A DNA stretch of 14,630 nucleotides, from NCBI GenBank assembly GCA_002394525.1, contig DGUF01000265.1, positions 1 through 14,630 on the forward strand, given 5' to 3'. Source of the stretch: Lachnospiraceae bacterium UBA4317. Its GTDB lineage: Bacteria > Bacillota_A > Clostridia > Lachnospirales > Lachnospiraceae. Both the position numbers and the translations under genes were made by a program. Position 1 is the stretch's first letter. Each line of letters begins with the position of its first letter. This document shows positions 6,798 to 14,250 of this stretch, piece after piece. The notes beneath the pieces were generated by a model, which worked only from the letters and a program-made list of their open reading frames with translations, was not told where the DNA came from and did no database searches.

Positions 6798-7545
6798 ACA
6801 AACTTTGAGAGCTGCTTTTATAAAATCGATTCCGGTCATGGCGGGTTATGTCGTCCTGGGGATCGGATTCGGGATCCTGCTGCGGGAGAGCGGGTACGGA
6901 CTGGGCTGGGCCCTGGCCATGAGTCTCTTTATTTACGCGGGGTCTCTGCAGTATGTCGGGGTCAGCATGCTGGCGGCGGGGGCGTCCCTGCTTACGGGGC
7001 TCCTGACCAGTATCATGGTCAATGCCAGGCATCTTTTTTACAGCATTTCCATGATCGGGCGTTACCGGGACGCGGGTGTTTACAAGCCCTATATGATCTT
7101 CGGTCTGACGGATGAGGTGTACACGCTGCTGGTGGACGGGGATGTCCCGGAGGGGGCGGACCCGCAGCTCTACCGCTTTCTGGTGACCCTCTTCTGCCAC
7201 TGCTACTGGGTGACCGGATCTGTCCTTGGCAGCGCGCTGGAGACGGTGCTGCCCTTCAGCACGGAGGGAATCGAGTTTTCCATGACCGCCCTTTTCATCG
7301 CCGCTTTTACCGGCCAGTGGATGGAGACCAGGGATCATTTTCCCGCCCTGACCGGGCTTCTGTGTACTTTGCTGTGCCGCATCGTGTTCGGACCGGGCCG
7401 GTTTCTGATCCCGGCCATGCTGCTGATCACGGCGGTCCTGACCCTTTCCAGAGAAAGGATGGAGAAAAAGGCGGAAACTGAGAGCACAGTGGGCGGCAGC
7501 CCCGGAGAGGGGAGCCCTGTGGAAAAGGAGGTGGGAGTGAGATGA
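6790..7545 (+). CDS. azlC: Branched-chain amino acid exporter, large subunit AzlC
   Basis: This is a membrane protein of the AzlC (LIV-E) family, which with AzlD exports branched-chain amino acids and, in Bacillus, gives resistance to azaleucine. The 251 residues include several hydrophobic helices and the family motifs IPVMAGYVVLGIGFG (14-28), SLFIYAGSLQYVG (45-57), NARH (78-81) and GLTDEVY (105-111). After the last helix comes a charged tail of about 28 residues rich in Glu, Gly and Ser, longer than most. The ATG at 6790 lies inside the last codons of the glucosidase gene; GGGGTAG just upstream could serve as a weak ribosome binding site. The azlC stop overlaps the azlD start as ATGA. Confidence 0.92.
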   Translation: MDRQTLRAAFIKSIPVMAGYVVLGIGFGILLRESGYGLGWALAMSLFIYAGSLQYVGVSMLAAGASLLTGLLTSIMVNARHLFYSISMIGRYRDAGVYKPYMIFGLTDEVYTLLVDGDVPEGADPQLYRFLVTLFCHCYWVTGSVLGSALETVLPFSTEGIEFSMTALFIAAFTGQWMETRDHFPALTGLLCTLLCRIVFGPGRFLIPAMLLITAVLTLSRERMEKKAETESTVGGSPGEGSPVEKEVGVR

Positions 7546-7871
7546 CTATACGGACGCACGCGGCGCTTCTGGTCGCGATCATGTCAGCAGTCACGATCCT
7601 GCTGCGCTTTCTGCCCTTCCTGATCTGGTCCGGAAAGAGGAAGACGCCCGCCTATATCATGTACCTCGGAAAGGTCCTGCCCCCTGCGATCATCGGAATG
7701 CTGGTGGTCTACTGCCTCAAGGATATCTCCTTTGCGGCGGCCCCCTTCGGGGCTCCCGAGCTGATCGCCGGCGCCTGCGTCGTTTTTCTGCAGGTCTGGA
7801 GGCGCAATTCCCTGGTCAGCATTCTCGGAGGCACGGTTATCTATATGGTTCTTGTGCAGATGGTTTTCTGA
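7542..7871 (+). CDS. azlD: Branched-chain amino acid exporter, small subunit AzlD
   Basis: This is the small membrane partner of AzlC. The 109 residues are normal length for AzlD and form about four hydrophobic segments. The family signature is clear: TILLRFLPFLIW near the start, then YLGKVLPPAIIGMLVVYCLKD in the centre (about 41-62) and a hydrophobic C-terminus VIYMVLVQMVF. The start ATG at 7542 shares four bases with the azlC stop codon, and AAAAGGAGG at about 7523-7532 is its ribosome binding site. It is the last gene of the glucosidase-azlC-azlD operon. Confidence 0.92.
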   Translation: MTIRTHAALLVAIMSAVTILLRFLPFLIWSGKRKTPAYIMYLGKVLPPAIIGMLVVYCLKDISFAAAPFGAPELIAGACVVFLQVWRRNSLVSILGGTVIYMVLVQMVF

Positions 7872-7882
7872 TCGGATGAAAG

Positions 7883-7913
7883 TGAGTCAGACTGAAACGT
7901 CCCCATTGACTCA
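7883..7913. repeat. TGAGTCA / TGACTCA inverted repeat with ACGTCCCC
   Basis: TGAGTCA (7883-7889) and TGACTCA (7907-7913) flank a 17-base spacer containing GAAACGTCCCC. The layout, a short inverted repeat enclosing a GGGGACGTTTC-type block on the other strand, resembles a second class of dispersed palindromic repeats in Clostridia. Only one copy is present in this window, so family membership is inference. Confidence 0.4.
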
Positions 7914-8084
7914 TTATCGGTCGTCTTTGTTGCTTTTGCAGTCGAAGGTGACATAGGGTGGATTCGTGCCTGCTTCCTTTTCCGGCAGGTAGCGGTTTCA
8001 GAAGGTGTCGATGAAGACTTCGCTCCAGCCCCAGAGGGACTGGCGGACGGGGTGGTTGGTCTGGGCGGAGGCGGTATCAAACAG
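7914..8084 (-). pseudogene. Gene remnant resembling alanine/glycine:cation symporter (AgcS)
   Basis: Read on the minus strand, 8084-8001 encodes LFDTASAQTNHPVRQSLWGW followed by SEVFIDTF, then a TGA (7998-8000). The same frame continues for 27 codons (NRYLPEKEAGTNPPYVTFDC then KSNKDDR) to a TAA at 7914-7916. The spacing HPV-x-Q-x-L-x5-VFIDT fits the conserved segment near the C-terminal part of AgcS sodium:alanine symporters, where the sequence normally continues into another membrane helix. The downstream 27 codons do not fit that family. No start codon or ribosome binding site is present, and a TAA lies in frame a few codons upstream. I read it as a decayed fragment, possibly a fusion of two remnants. 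Confidence 0.4.
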
Positions 8085-8152
8085 ACATGGCGATGATTAG
8101 AAACACTGGCCGGGAATAATGTGAATATACCGGAGGGAATCTTCTGAAAAAG

Positions 8153-8200
8153 AAAAGTCATGCTCCTGTCGTCGGGCAGGGCATGACTTTGTTGTTTTTA
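8153..8200. terminator. Bidirectional terminator between azlD and the ene-reductase gene
   Basis: AAAGTCATGC (8154-8163) pairs perfectly with GCATGACTTT (8181-8190). The stem continues inward with CCTG (8165-8168) and CAGG (8177-8180) after one bulged base. GTTGTTTTT follows on the plus strand, and an A-rich AAAAAGAAAA precedes it, giving a T run for the minus strand. It therefore can stop both the azlCD transcript and the convergent oxidoreductase transcript. Confidence 0.85.
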
Positions 8201-8256
8201 AAGCATTTTTCAGCGAAGAAACTTGAATGCGACAGTATTTGCGTATGTGCGGCGCC

Positions 8257-10176
8257 TCAGACTTCCACGCCTGCTTTGAAGCCCTCATAAATATTGGTTA
8301 GGCCGTTTTTGCCGCGGCTGGCGTCGCCGACGGTCACTGTACTGATCCCGAGTGCCTGGAGTTCTTCTGTCATTTTCCCGCTGGCGCGGATACCTGCGCA
8401 GATGATCACCTGGTCTGCCGGAATGGATTTCTCCTCTCCGTTCAGAGTGAAATGGACTGCATCTGCGGTGACCCCGGAAACGGAGACATTGACCAGGACG
8501 TCGACATTGTGGTCTCTGAGGCTGCGCAGGAGATAGTAGTTGGGGTTGGGCTCGCCGTCCGCAACGATCGCGGGCTTCATCTCCAGAATTGTGACTTTTT
8601 TTCCTCCGTAGGCAGCCAGATAATCCGCTGTTTCGGCGCCGACCAGACCGCCGCCGATGACGACGATATTGGTTCCCGCAGGCACTTTTTCCGTCAGGAT
8701 GTCCATGGCGAGGACTGCGTGAGGAGAATCGAATCCCTTGACAGGAGGTATGAAGTCATCCGCTCCGCAGGCAACGATGACCCTGTCGGGGTGAAGGGCG
8801 GCTGCCTGTTCTGCGCTCAGGGCTGTCCCGGTGTGGATCTCGACATGGTATTTGTCCATCATGACCTGCTGCCAGTATAAGAAGGATTCATATTCAGCCT
8901 TGCCGGGGGTAGTGCCGGCTCCGATCCAGCGGCCTCCAAGGCGGTCTTCCTTTTCATAGAGGGAGACCCTGTGACCGCGCATTGCAGCATAAATCGCTGC
9001 TTCACAGCCGGCGACTCCGCCTCCGATGACAAGAATATTCTCGGGCTTTGTAACGGGCGTCAGGTCGATCGCATGGGCGCGGCCTGTGAGAGGCCGTACC
9101 ATACAGCTGAAGGGTTCGCCCCTGCGGTTGGCCCCCAGACATCCCTGCAGACATCCGATGCAATAGGATATTTCATCAATCCGGCCGTCCCGGATTTTGT
9201 TGGGAAGCTCGGGGTCGGCCAGGGAAGCCCGGAGCATGGTGACAAAGTCCGCCTTTCCGGCAGAAAGGACTGCCTCAGCAACATAGGGGTCATTGATTCG
9301 TCCGGTCCCCATGACAGGAATCTTTACCCCTTCCTTGATATATGCGGCATTGTCGACATAAAGAGCTCTCGAAGCGGCAGAGGGGGGAATGATGGCAGTG
9401 GTTCCATAGGTGCCGGCGGAGCAGGAGATGGCGTTTATGCCCGCGGCTTCCGCCATCTGTGCAGTGACCAGACTTTCCGCACGGTCGGTGCCGCCCTCGA
9501 GGCCGTCCACGATGGACAGACGCAGGACCAGGGGATATGTAGGACCGACCTGTCTCCTGATCTCCGCGATGATCTCCAGCAGGAAGCGGTTTTTGTTGGC
9601 CAGAGATCCGCCGTAGCGGTCAGAGCGCTTGTTGCTGTTGCCGGACAGAAACTGGTGGATCAGGTAGCCGTGAGCCCCGTGGATCTCTACCAGGTCGTAG
9701 CCCGCTTCTTTCGCACGGCGGGCAGCCTGGCCGAAAGCAGTCACGATCTCCCCGATCTCTTCAATGGAAAGAGCTCTGGGGACCGTTGCGACACCCGGTG
9801 CCCGGACTGCAGAGGGCGCGACATTCTGACAGCCGTTAACAACGGGATCAGCTGTGCGCCCGGCATGGTAGATCTGGGCACCGATCCGGCCGCCTGCGGC
9901 ATGGATGCGGTCTGTGAGGACGCGGTGACTCTTGATCTGGCTATCATTCCAGAGCCCCGGGAGACGTTCATAGGTCCGGCAGTTTTCAAGGACAGGAATG
10001 TCCTCGGTCATAGTCAGGCCCCAGCCGCCCTTTGCCTTGTCCTCGTGGTAGCGTATGAAGCCCTCCGTGACTGTTCCATCGGCGTTGGCCAGGCGGGTGA
10101 CAGCTGCGGAGCAGACCATCCTGTTTTTCAGTTCCAGTGTGCCGATCTTCATCGGCGAAAGCAAGAGATCAAACAT
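8257..10176 (-). CDS. FMN/FAD/[4Fe-4S] ene-reductase (NADH:flavin oxidoreductase, 2,4-dienoyl-CoA reductase type)
   Basis: This 639-residue cytoplasmic flavoenzyme belongs to the family of FadH (2,4-dienoyl-CoA reductase), BaiCD/BaiH, daidzein reductase and trimethylamine dehydrogenase. An Old Yellow Enzyme TIM barrel (about 1-330) carries the signature HGAHGYLIHQFLSG (166-179) and RYGGS (187-191). Cluster cysteines are C339, C342, C346 and C358 (C-x2-C-x3-C-x11-C). Two dinucleotide folds follow, with VIGGGVAG (383-390) and VIGGGLVG (506-513). The family passes electrons from NAD(P)H through FAD, Fe-S and FMN to reduce an activated C=C bond. The substrate cannot be told from sequence; an unsaturated acid, steroid, bile acid or polyphenol are all possible. 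The ATG at 10176 has GAGAGGA upstream. It lies 70 bases behind an SDR gene on the same strand, and no terminator separates them. Confidence 0.93.
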   Translation of the reverse strand: MFDLLLSPMKIGTLELKNRMVCSAAVTRLANADGTVTEGFIRYHEDKAKGGWGLTMTEDIPVLENCRTYERLPGLWNDSQIKSHRVLTDRIHAAGGRIGAQIYHAGRTADPVVNGCQNVAPSAVRAPGVATVPRALSIEEIGEIVTAFGQAARRAKEAGYDLVEIHGAHGYLIHQFLSGNSNKRSDRYGGSLANKNRFLLEIIAEIRRQVGPTYPLVLRLSIVDGLEGGTDRAESLVTAQMAEAAGINAISCSAGTYGTTAIIPPSAASRALYVDNAAYIKEGVKIPVMGTGRINDPYVAEAVLSAGKADFVTMLRASLADPELPNKIRDGRIDEISYCIGCLQGCLGANRRGEPFSCMVRPLTGRAHAIDLTPVTKPENILVIGGGVAGCEAAIYAAMRGHRVSLYEKEDRLGGRWIGAGTTPGKAEYESFLYWQQVMMDKYHVEIHTGTALSAEQAAALHPDRVIVACGADDFIPPVKGFDSPHAVLAMDILTEKVPAGTNIVVIGGGLVGAETADYLAAYGGKKVTILEMKPAIVADGEPNPNYYLLRSLRDHNVDVLVNVSVSGVTADAVHFTLNGEEKSIPADQVIICAGIRASGKMTEELQALGISTVTVGDASRGKNGLTNIYEGFKAGVEV

Positions 10177-10246
10177 AGTTATTATCCTCTCTGTTCATTA
10201 TGACCATCTAAATCCACAGACCAGGCTGAAAGATTTCTGACGATCC

Positions 10247-10999
10247 TTATACAATGTGCCAGCCGCCATCCACGCAAACGGTCTCACCTGTCATGTAGGA
10301 GGCATCGTCAGAGGCCAGAAACAGGGCCACGGCAGCTTCCTCCTCCGGCTCCGCCGACCTTTTGATGCACCACATGGACTGGAAATAGGCGGTCTTTTCC
10401 TTGTTGGCACGGGTTTTTTCTGTCATGCGGGTCTTGACGGACCCGGGAGCGAAGGCATTCACACGGATCCCGTAGGGAGCCAGATCGACGGCCATGACCC
10501 TGGTCAGCTGCCGTACAGCCCCCTTGGAGGCAGAGTAGGCGGAGGTTGTGGCGGCAACGATCTTGCTGTTGATGCTGCTGGTATTGACGATGCAGCCCTT
10601 TGTGCCGGTGTCGACCATGAGCTGTGCGATGGCCTTGCCGCAGAGAAAAACTCCCTTGGCATTTGTATCCATGATATCGTCGTACATCTCCTCGGTCGTC
10701 TCCAGGAAAGGAGCGTAATCCAGGATACCTGCATTGCTGAAAAGAATATCTACTTTTCCGTACAGTTCCTTTGCTTTCTCTGCCATGGCAGCCACGGAAT
10801 CACTCCTTCGAACATCTACTTCCATGGGGACAACAGCCTCGCCGATAGAGGCGGCGACGGCTTCGAGTTTGTCCACTTCGATATCCACGATCAGAGCCCG
10901 TCCGCCCTCGGCGGCAAATCTCCTGGCGATCGCTTCGCCCATACCCTGGGCGGCGCCTGTGATCACTGCAGTCTTTCCCTCGAATCTGCCTTTAATCAT
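10247..10999 (-). CDS. Short-chain dehydrogenase/reductase (SDR), NAD-type
   Basis: This is a classical SDR of 250 residues. The cofactor motif TGAAQGMG is at 14-21, and aspartate D39 at the end of the second strand points to NAD(H). SNAG (88-91) replaces the usual NNAG. The catalytic tetrad is N113, S142 (in NTSSINS), Y155 and K159 (YSASK), and the C-terminus is GETVCVDGGWHIV. Such enzymes interconvert a secondary alcohol and a ketone; the substrate is unknown. The ATG at 10999 is chosen because AGGAGG (11009-11014 on the other strand) precedes it; the frame stays open upstream through a terminator, which is not coding. It is the first gene of a two-gene operon with the ene-reductase, so it may reduce or oxidise a carbonyl in the same pathway. 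Confidence 0.93.
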   Translation of the reverse strand: MIKGRFEGKTAVITGAAQGMGEAIARRFAAEGGRALIVDIEVDKLEAVAASIGEAVVPMEVDVRRSDSVAAMAEKAKELYGKVDILFSNAGILDYAPFLETTEEMYDDIMDTNAKGVFLCGKAIAQLMVDTGTKGCIVNTSSINSKIVAATTSAYSASKGAVRQLTRVMAVDLAPYGIRVNAFAPGSVKTRMTEKTRANKEKTAYFQSMWCIKRSAEPEEEAAVALFLASDDASYMTGETVCVDGGWHIV

Positions 11000-11130
11000 T
11001 TCCCCTATCCTCCTTTTCACTTTCAAAGTTTTTGCAAGCTGTATAAAACTGATTACATTGTAAAAAAATCCTGAAGGCCTGTCTTTGTGCCCCTTGGCTA
11101 AAACGGCGGAAACGGATTTTTCAGGAAATG
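11000..11130 (-). promoter_or_regulatory. Promoter region of the SDR/ene-reductase operon
   Basis: Between the regulator's terminator and the SDR start lies an AT-rich stretch on the minus strand with a plausible -10 (TATACA, near 11041-11046) but no convincing -35 at 17 bases. An 11-base palindrome, TTACATTGTAA (11053-11063), sits immediately upstream of that -10 and could be an operator. Because a terminator isolates the operon from the regulator gene, a promoter must lie here. Confidence 0.45.
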
Positions 11131-11166
11131 AAAAAGCGCACAGGAACGGGATGTCCTGTGCGCTTT
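11131..11166 (-). terminator. Rho-independent terminator of the PucR-type regulator gene
   Basis: AAAGCGCACAGGA (11133-11145) and TCCTGTGCGCTTT (11154-11166) form a perfect 13-bp stem with an 8-base loop. On the minus strand the stem is followed by a T run (the A run at 11131-11135 read in reverse). It lies 18 bases after the regulator stop codon. Confidence 0.9.
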
Positions 11167-11183
11167 GCCGCACGTGCTGTTTC

Positions 11184-12491
11184 TTAATGAGATGAGTCGC
11201 TTTCAGGCAGCTCATTTTTCTTTTTCCCTTCCGGTTTTTCCGGAACATGGTGATTGTCTGCAAAATCGCGGATCCGCAGGGAGATGATCAGCCGCAGGAG
11301 CAGTTCGGGGTCGCTCCGCAAGTCACAATTGCCGATCTCCTCAATGATGGATAGCCGGTATTTGATCGTATTGTAATGGACCTCCATCTGTGCGGCAGTC
11401 GCCTTCATATTGCAGAGATTGTCCAGATAAAGGCGCAGGGTCTCCAGATATTTTGTCCCGTACTCAATGTCATAGGCGGCCAGTTTGTGGATGATCGGAT
11501 GCTCATACATGGAGGCAGGATAGAAGCGCAGGGAAGCATGGAGGATATCCTTCACCATGTAGTGCTCGTAGCTTCCGATATGCGGCAGAGCCGTATCATC
11601 CGGATCCGCATACAGAGAAGCCTTCAGGGCCTGTTTGTAGGCCAGGGGGATAAAGGCATCCTCGTCGAAAGAAAGGCTGAGTCCGGCATGCAGGTCATAT
11701 TTCTGACAGGATTCCTCAATGGCGGACAGGATGCTCCGGCGCGTGACATCGGTCGTTTTCTGCAGGGAAAAGAGCAGGACCAGGTGGTGCTTATAAATGG
11801 CACTGACATGGGGATAGATCCCGGAGCGAAGATAATCCCGAAGCCGGCCGAAGGCAACATTTTCCACTGCCATGCCCTCGACGCGCCGCGTGAGGCAGAC
11901 CAGAAGCTTTTCCGGCCCCAGCTGGAATGCACGGTTGCGCTGTGTCAGAATCTCTGCCATCTCTCGAGTCCCGCATTTGATGAGCTCCAGAAAATAATCG
12001 TCGCGGGAATTGTCCAGGGCTCCAAGGATATCGGGGTCGGCTGTATATAGAATAGTGATAGCCCGGACAAGGGAGTGCATGGCTCCTTCATCCTTGTCCG
12101 AAAAAGGACGAATATAGTCGTAAGTGCCGACGAAGCCGCAGCATTTTCCCTGATAAAAAAGCGGGACCCGAAGGGCTTTGTGTCCGTTGGGAAGATCACT
12201 GATAAAGGCACTGCCCTTCCCGTTACGGATCTTGTTGATCAGTTCGTTTTTCTCCATGGAACTGATGATGCTGTCGGTGACGAAATGTTCATTGACAGAG
12301 GTGTTCCAGAGGGGAATATCGATGGAAATATGCCGGGAGGCGTAGAGGACCCTGAAACGTGCATCGATCACCATGAGCGGGTTCTGCAGATATTCTGTCG
12401 CCCGGTCGATCAGATGCTGTATATCCTGGTCCTCGGACAGCTGGGCCAGTAGCAGTTCATTGAAATCTCTGTCAAATATGTGGTCAGACAT
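11184..12491 (-). CDS. PucR/CdaR-family transcriptional regulator
   Basis: The 435-residue product has the layout of PucR/CdaR regulators. An N-terminal GAF-like sensor region (about 35-150) contains LMVIDARFRVLYASR and ALRVPLFYQGKCCGFVGTYD. A middle region (about 165-320) is compatible with the GGDEF-like domain of CdaR. The C-terminal PucR helix-turn-helix (about 346-405) has YLETLRLYLDNLCNMKATAA and VHYNTIKYRLSIIEEI. The tail after about 408 is charged and probably disordered. These proteins respond to small metabolites such as sugar acids or purine products. The ATG at 12491 is preferred because AGGGGGA precedes it; ATGs 6 and 16 codons upstream lack a good site. It is divergent from the GntP permease and probably controls it and the SDR/ene-reductase operon. 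Confidence 0.88.
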   Translation of the reverse strand: MSDHIFDRDFNELLLAQLSEDQDIQHLIDRATEYLQNPLMVIDARFRVLYASRHISIDIPLWNTSVNEHFVTDSIISSMEKNELINKIRNGKGSAFISDLPNGHKALRVPLFYQGKCCGFVGTYDYIRPFSDKDEGAMHSLVRAITILYTADPDILGALDNSRDDYFLELIKCGTREMAEILTQRNRAFQLGPEKLLVCLTRRVEGMAVENVAFGRLRDYLRSGIYPHVSAIYKHHLVLLFSLQKTTDVTRRSILSAIEESCQKYDLHAGLSLSFDEDAFIPLAYKQALKASLYADPDDTALPHIGSYEHYMVKDILHASLRFYPASMYEHPIIHKLAAYDIEYGTKYLETLRLYLDNLCNMKATAAQMEVHYNTIKYRLSIIEEIGNCDLRSDPELLLRLIISLRIRDFADNHHVPEKPEGKKKNELPESDSSH

Positions 12492-12858
12492 GAAAAAATC
12501 CCCCTGCATTTTTGTCGATGATGTACAAATAAATACCAAAATTTAAATGCTATGATTTTAACAAATAAAGCATGCATGCTCCTTCAGTAACGACCCTGTA
12601 GAAACTAAAGAGAGATTGCCGGCCAGGTAATGGAGACTGTAAGTCTGATGGATACAGCCGCCGGAAAGAAAAAGAATTGGACCTGTATTTCCTGTATTGT
12701 ACCACGCGAGGTCTTGTCAGGGCAATCACACGGTCAGTCTGCCTTGCACTCTGCTTTTCGGATGCAGTACAGACTGCCTCGAAATGAGAGGCGTGCCGGA
12801 GGCATAGACGGCTTACAGATCTCTTTCTCATAGTTTTCAAAAGAAAGGAATGCGGAGT
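12492..12858. promoter_or_regulatory. Divergent control region between the regulator and the GntP permease
   Basis: This 367-base gap must hold promoters for both genes. Its left end (about 12525-12570) is very AT-rich and is the likely regulator promoter. A 12-base palindrome follows at 12569-12580. Nearer the permease are AGACT-GTA-AGTCT (12634-12646), CAGTCTGCC (12735-12743) and CAGACTGCC (12770-12778); AGTCTG (12736-12741) and CAGACT (12770-12775) can pair into a leader hairpin with an inner CTGC/GCAG stem. I could not assign a convincing -35/-10 pair for the permease. The permease leader is long enough for RNA-level control. Confidence 0.5.
12569..12580. promoter_or_regulatory. 12-bp perfect palindrome, possible operator
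   Basis: AGCATGCATGCT is its own reverse complement and lies about 78 bases upstream of the regulator start codon, beside an AT-rich promoter-like stretch. Its place between divergent genes suits a binding site for a dimeric regulator, but no PucR-family consensus supports this. Confidence 0.3.
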
Positions 12859-14148
12859 ATGAATACCTTTTTGTCCATCATGGCTATTTTTGTGCCGCTG
12901 GCACTGATGATTATTCTGATCTGGAAAAAAGTACACATGGTCATCATTGCGCCGATCTGCGCAGGCCTCATGGCGCTTCTGAGTGGACTGCCGGTCCTGG
13001 AATCTCTGACCGGGGACTACATGGCCTCTTTTGCGGGTTATGTCCAGTCCTATTTTCTTCTGATCATATTGGGAGCTATATTTTCTAAACTGATGGAGGC
13101 AAGCGGTGCCTCCAAGGATGTCGCGGAACTTCTGGCAAAGATCGTTGGTTCCCAGCATGCGATTCTTCTGGTCATCTTTACTGCAATCGTGCTTTGCTAC
13201 GGTGGTGTCTCCTTCTATGTCGCCGCCTTTGCCATTTATCCGATTGCCCTGGTCCTCTTCCAGAAGGCGGACCTGCCCAAGACCCTGATTCCCGGCGCGA
13301 TCGCGGCAGGCGCCTTCACAGCGCCCAACCTCCTGCCCGGCGCCCCCAGTGTCATGAACATCATTCCCATGACCTATCTGGGAACGACGGCATCCTGTGC
13401 ACCTGTGATTGCTATCGTGGACTCTATTGTCCTGGTCGGCCTCTGCTCCGCTTATATGGTCTGGCAGGGAAAGCGCGCCAAGGCCAGAGGCGAACACTTT
13501 GTGGCGGATGCCAAAGCACTTGCGACACTGGCAGAATATGAAAAAATCCAGCCCGGCAACGGATGGATCGGCCTTATCCCACTGGTGACCGTCATCGGTC
13601 TTCTTCTTCTGAAAGTCAACGTCCTGATTTCCCTGAGCTGCGGCATCCTCGTGATTTTCGCCCTTTACTGGAAAAAGATCAACAACAAGCTGTCCAACCT
13701 GGCAGCCGGTGTCACTGATGGTATGGCCGCCACAGTCGCTACTTCTGCAGCCGTAGGTTTTGGCGGCGTCGTCGCGATCACAGCCGGCTATCAGGCCCTG
13801 GTCAATTTTGCGACCAACCTGGGCGGACCGCCCCTCGCGTCTTTCGCAGTTTCCACTGGTATCCTGGCAGGTGCCTGCGGATCCGGCTCCGGCGGTATGG
13901 CCATGGCTCTGAACCTGCTCAAAGACCATTATCTGGCACTTGGAGTCGCTCCCGAGGCTATGCACAAGGTCGGATCGATCGCCGGCCTCACACTGGATTC
14001 TCTTCCCCACAACGGTGTTATGGTCACCCTGCTCGCCGTCTGCGGTGTGACCCACAGTGAAGGTTACAAGCACATTTTTGCCTGCACCGTTGTCTGCACG
14101 ACAATTACGACCATTGTGGCAGTCATCCTCGGAACTATTATGTATTAA
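12859..14148 (+). CDS. GntP-family permease
   Basis: This 429-residue inner-membrane transporter is almost entirely hydrophobic, with roughly twelve predicted membrane segments. It fits the GntP family of gluconate, hydroxybutyrate and other organic-acid:proton symporters. Typical stretches are FLLIILGAIFSKLMEASGAS, YGGVSFYVAAFAIYPIAL, PGAIAAGAFTAPNLLPGAPS and a glycine-rich GACGSGSGGMAMAL in the C-terminal half, followed by LDSLPHNGVM. The ATG at 12859 is chosen since AAAGGA lies nine bases upstream; the in-frame ATG at 12850 directly abuts that site. It is divergent from a PucR-type regulator and is followed after 102 bases by an SDR gene. The substrate is most likely a sugar acid or hydroxy acid, inferred from family and context. 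Confidence 0.9.
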   Translation: MNTFLSIMAIFVPLALMIILIWKKVHMVIIAPICAGLMALLSGLPVLESLTGDYMASFAGYVQSYFLLIILGAIFSKLMEASGASKDVAELLAKIVGSQHAILLVIFTAIVLCYGGVSFYVAAFAIYPIALVLFQKADLPKTLIPGAIAAGAFTAPNLLPGAPSVMNIIPMTYLGTTASCAPVIAIVDSIVLVGLCSAYMVWQGKRAKARGEHFVADAKALATLAEYEKIQPGNGWIGLIPLVTVIGLLLLKVNVLISLSCGILVIFALYWKKINNKLSNLAAGVTDGMAATVATSAAVGFGGVVAITAGYQALVNFATNLGGPPLASFAVSTGILAGACGSGSGGMAMALNLLKDHYLALGVAPEAMHKVGSIAGLTLDSLPHNGVMVTLLAVCGVTHSEGYKHIFACTVVCTTITTIVAVILGTIMY

Positions 14149-14164
14149 GCAGGGACAGAAGCCT

Positions 14165-14197
14165 TGTCGCTGAAGGAATCACTGCAGTGAGGCGACA
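14165..14197 (+). other. Hairpin between the permease and SDR genes
   Basis: TGTCGC (14165-14170) and GCGACA (14192-14197) enclose the palindrome CACTGCAGTG (14180-14189). No T run follows, so full termination is unlikely. It could be an mRNA processing or stability element that sets different levels of permease and dehydrogenase. Confidence 0.4.
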
Positions 14198-14250
14198 GAT
14201 CCTTTAATGAGAATAGAAACACTTCATAGAATTACAACGGGAGGTATAGC

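Larger units (their letters stand above)
7872..8256. other. Convergent intergenic region with gene debris
   Basis: These 385 bases separate azlD (+) from the ene-reductase gene (-). From left to right they hold a small TGAGTCA inverted repeat, the remnant of a minus-strand coding region, an AT-richer stretch without visible genes, and a bidirectional terminator. No intact gene with a ribosome binding site is seen on either strand. Confidence 0.7.

Noticed and set aside
8971..10203. 410-codon open frame on the plus strand over the ene-reductase
   Set aside because: It is the reverse of a gene with complete FMN, Fe-S and dinucleotide motifs; no ribosome binding site or family features.
8257..10999. 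Bile acid 7-dehydroxylation (bai) operon
   Set aside because: Only an ene-reductase of the broad family and a generic SDR are present. No CoA ligase, CoA transferase, 7-alpha-dehydratase or BaiG transporter is visible, and other substrates fit equally well.
11000..11263. N-terminal extension of the minus-strand SDR
   Set aside because: The extra 88 codons would cross the regulator's terminator and overlap its 3' end; AGGAGG sits directly before the ATG at 10999.
12630..12833. Small plus-strand frame of 67 codons before the permease, possible leader peptide
   Set aside because: It lacks a good ribosome binding site, has a composition unlike the neighbours, and overlaps hairpin-forming repeats; it is more likely untranslated leader.
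12550..14073. 507-codon open frame on the minus strand over the GntP permease
   Set aside because: The protein is His/Gln/Asp/Gly-rich with no recognisable domain, while the plus strand encodes a well-formed permease with a ribosome binding site.
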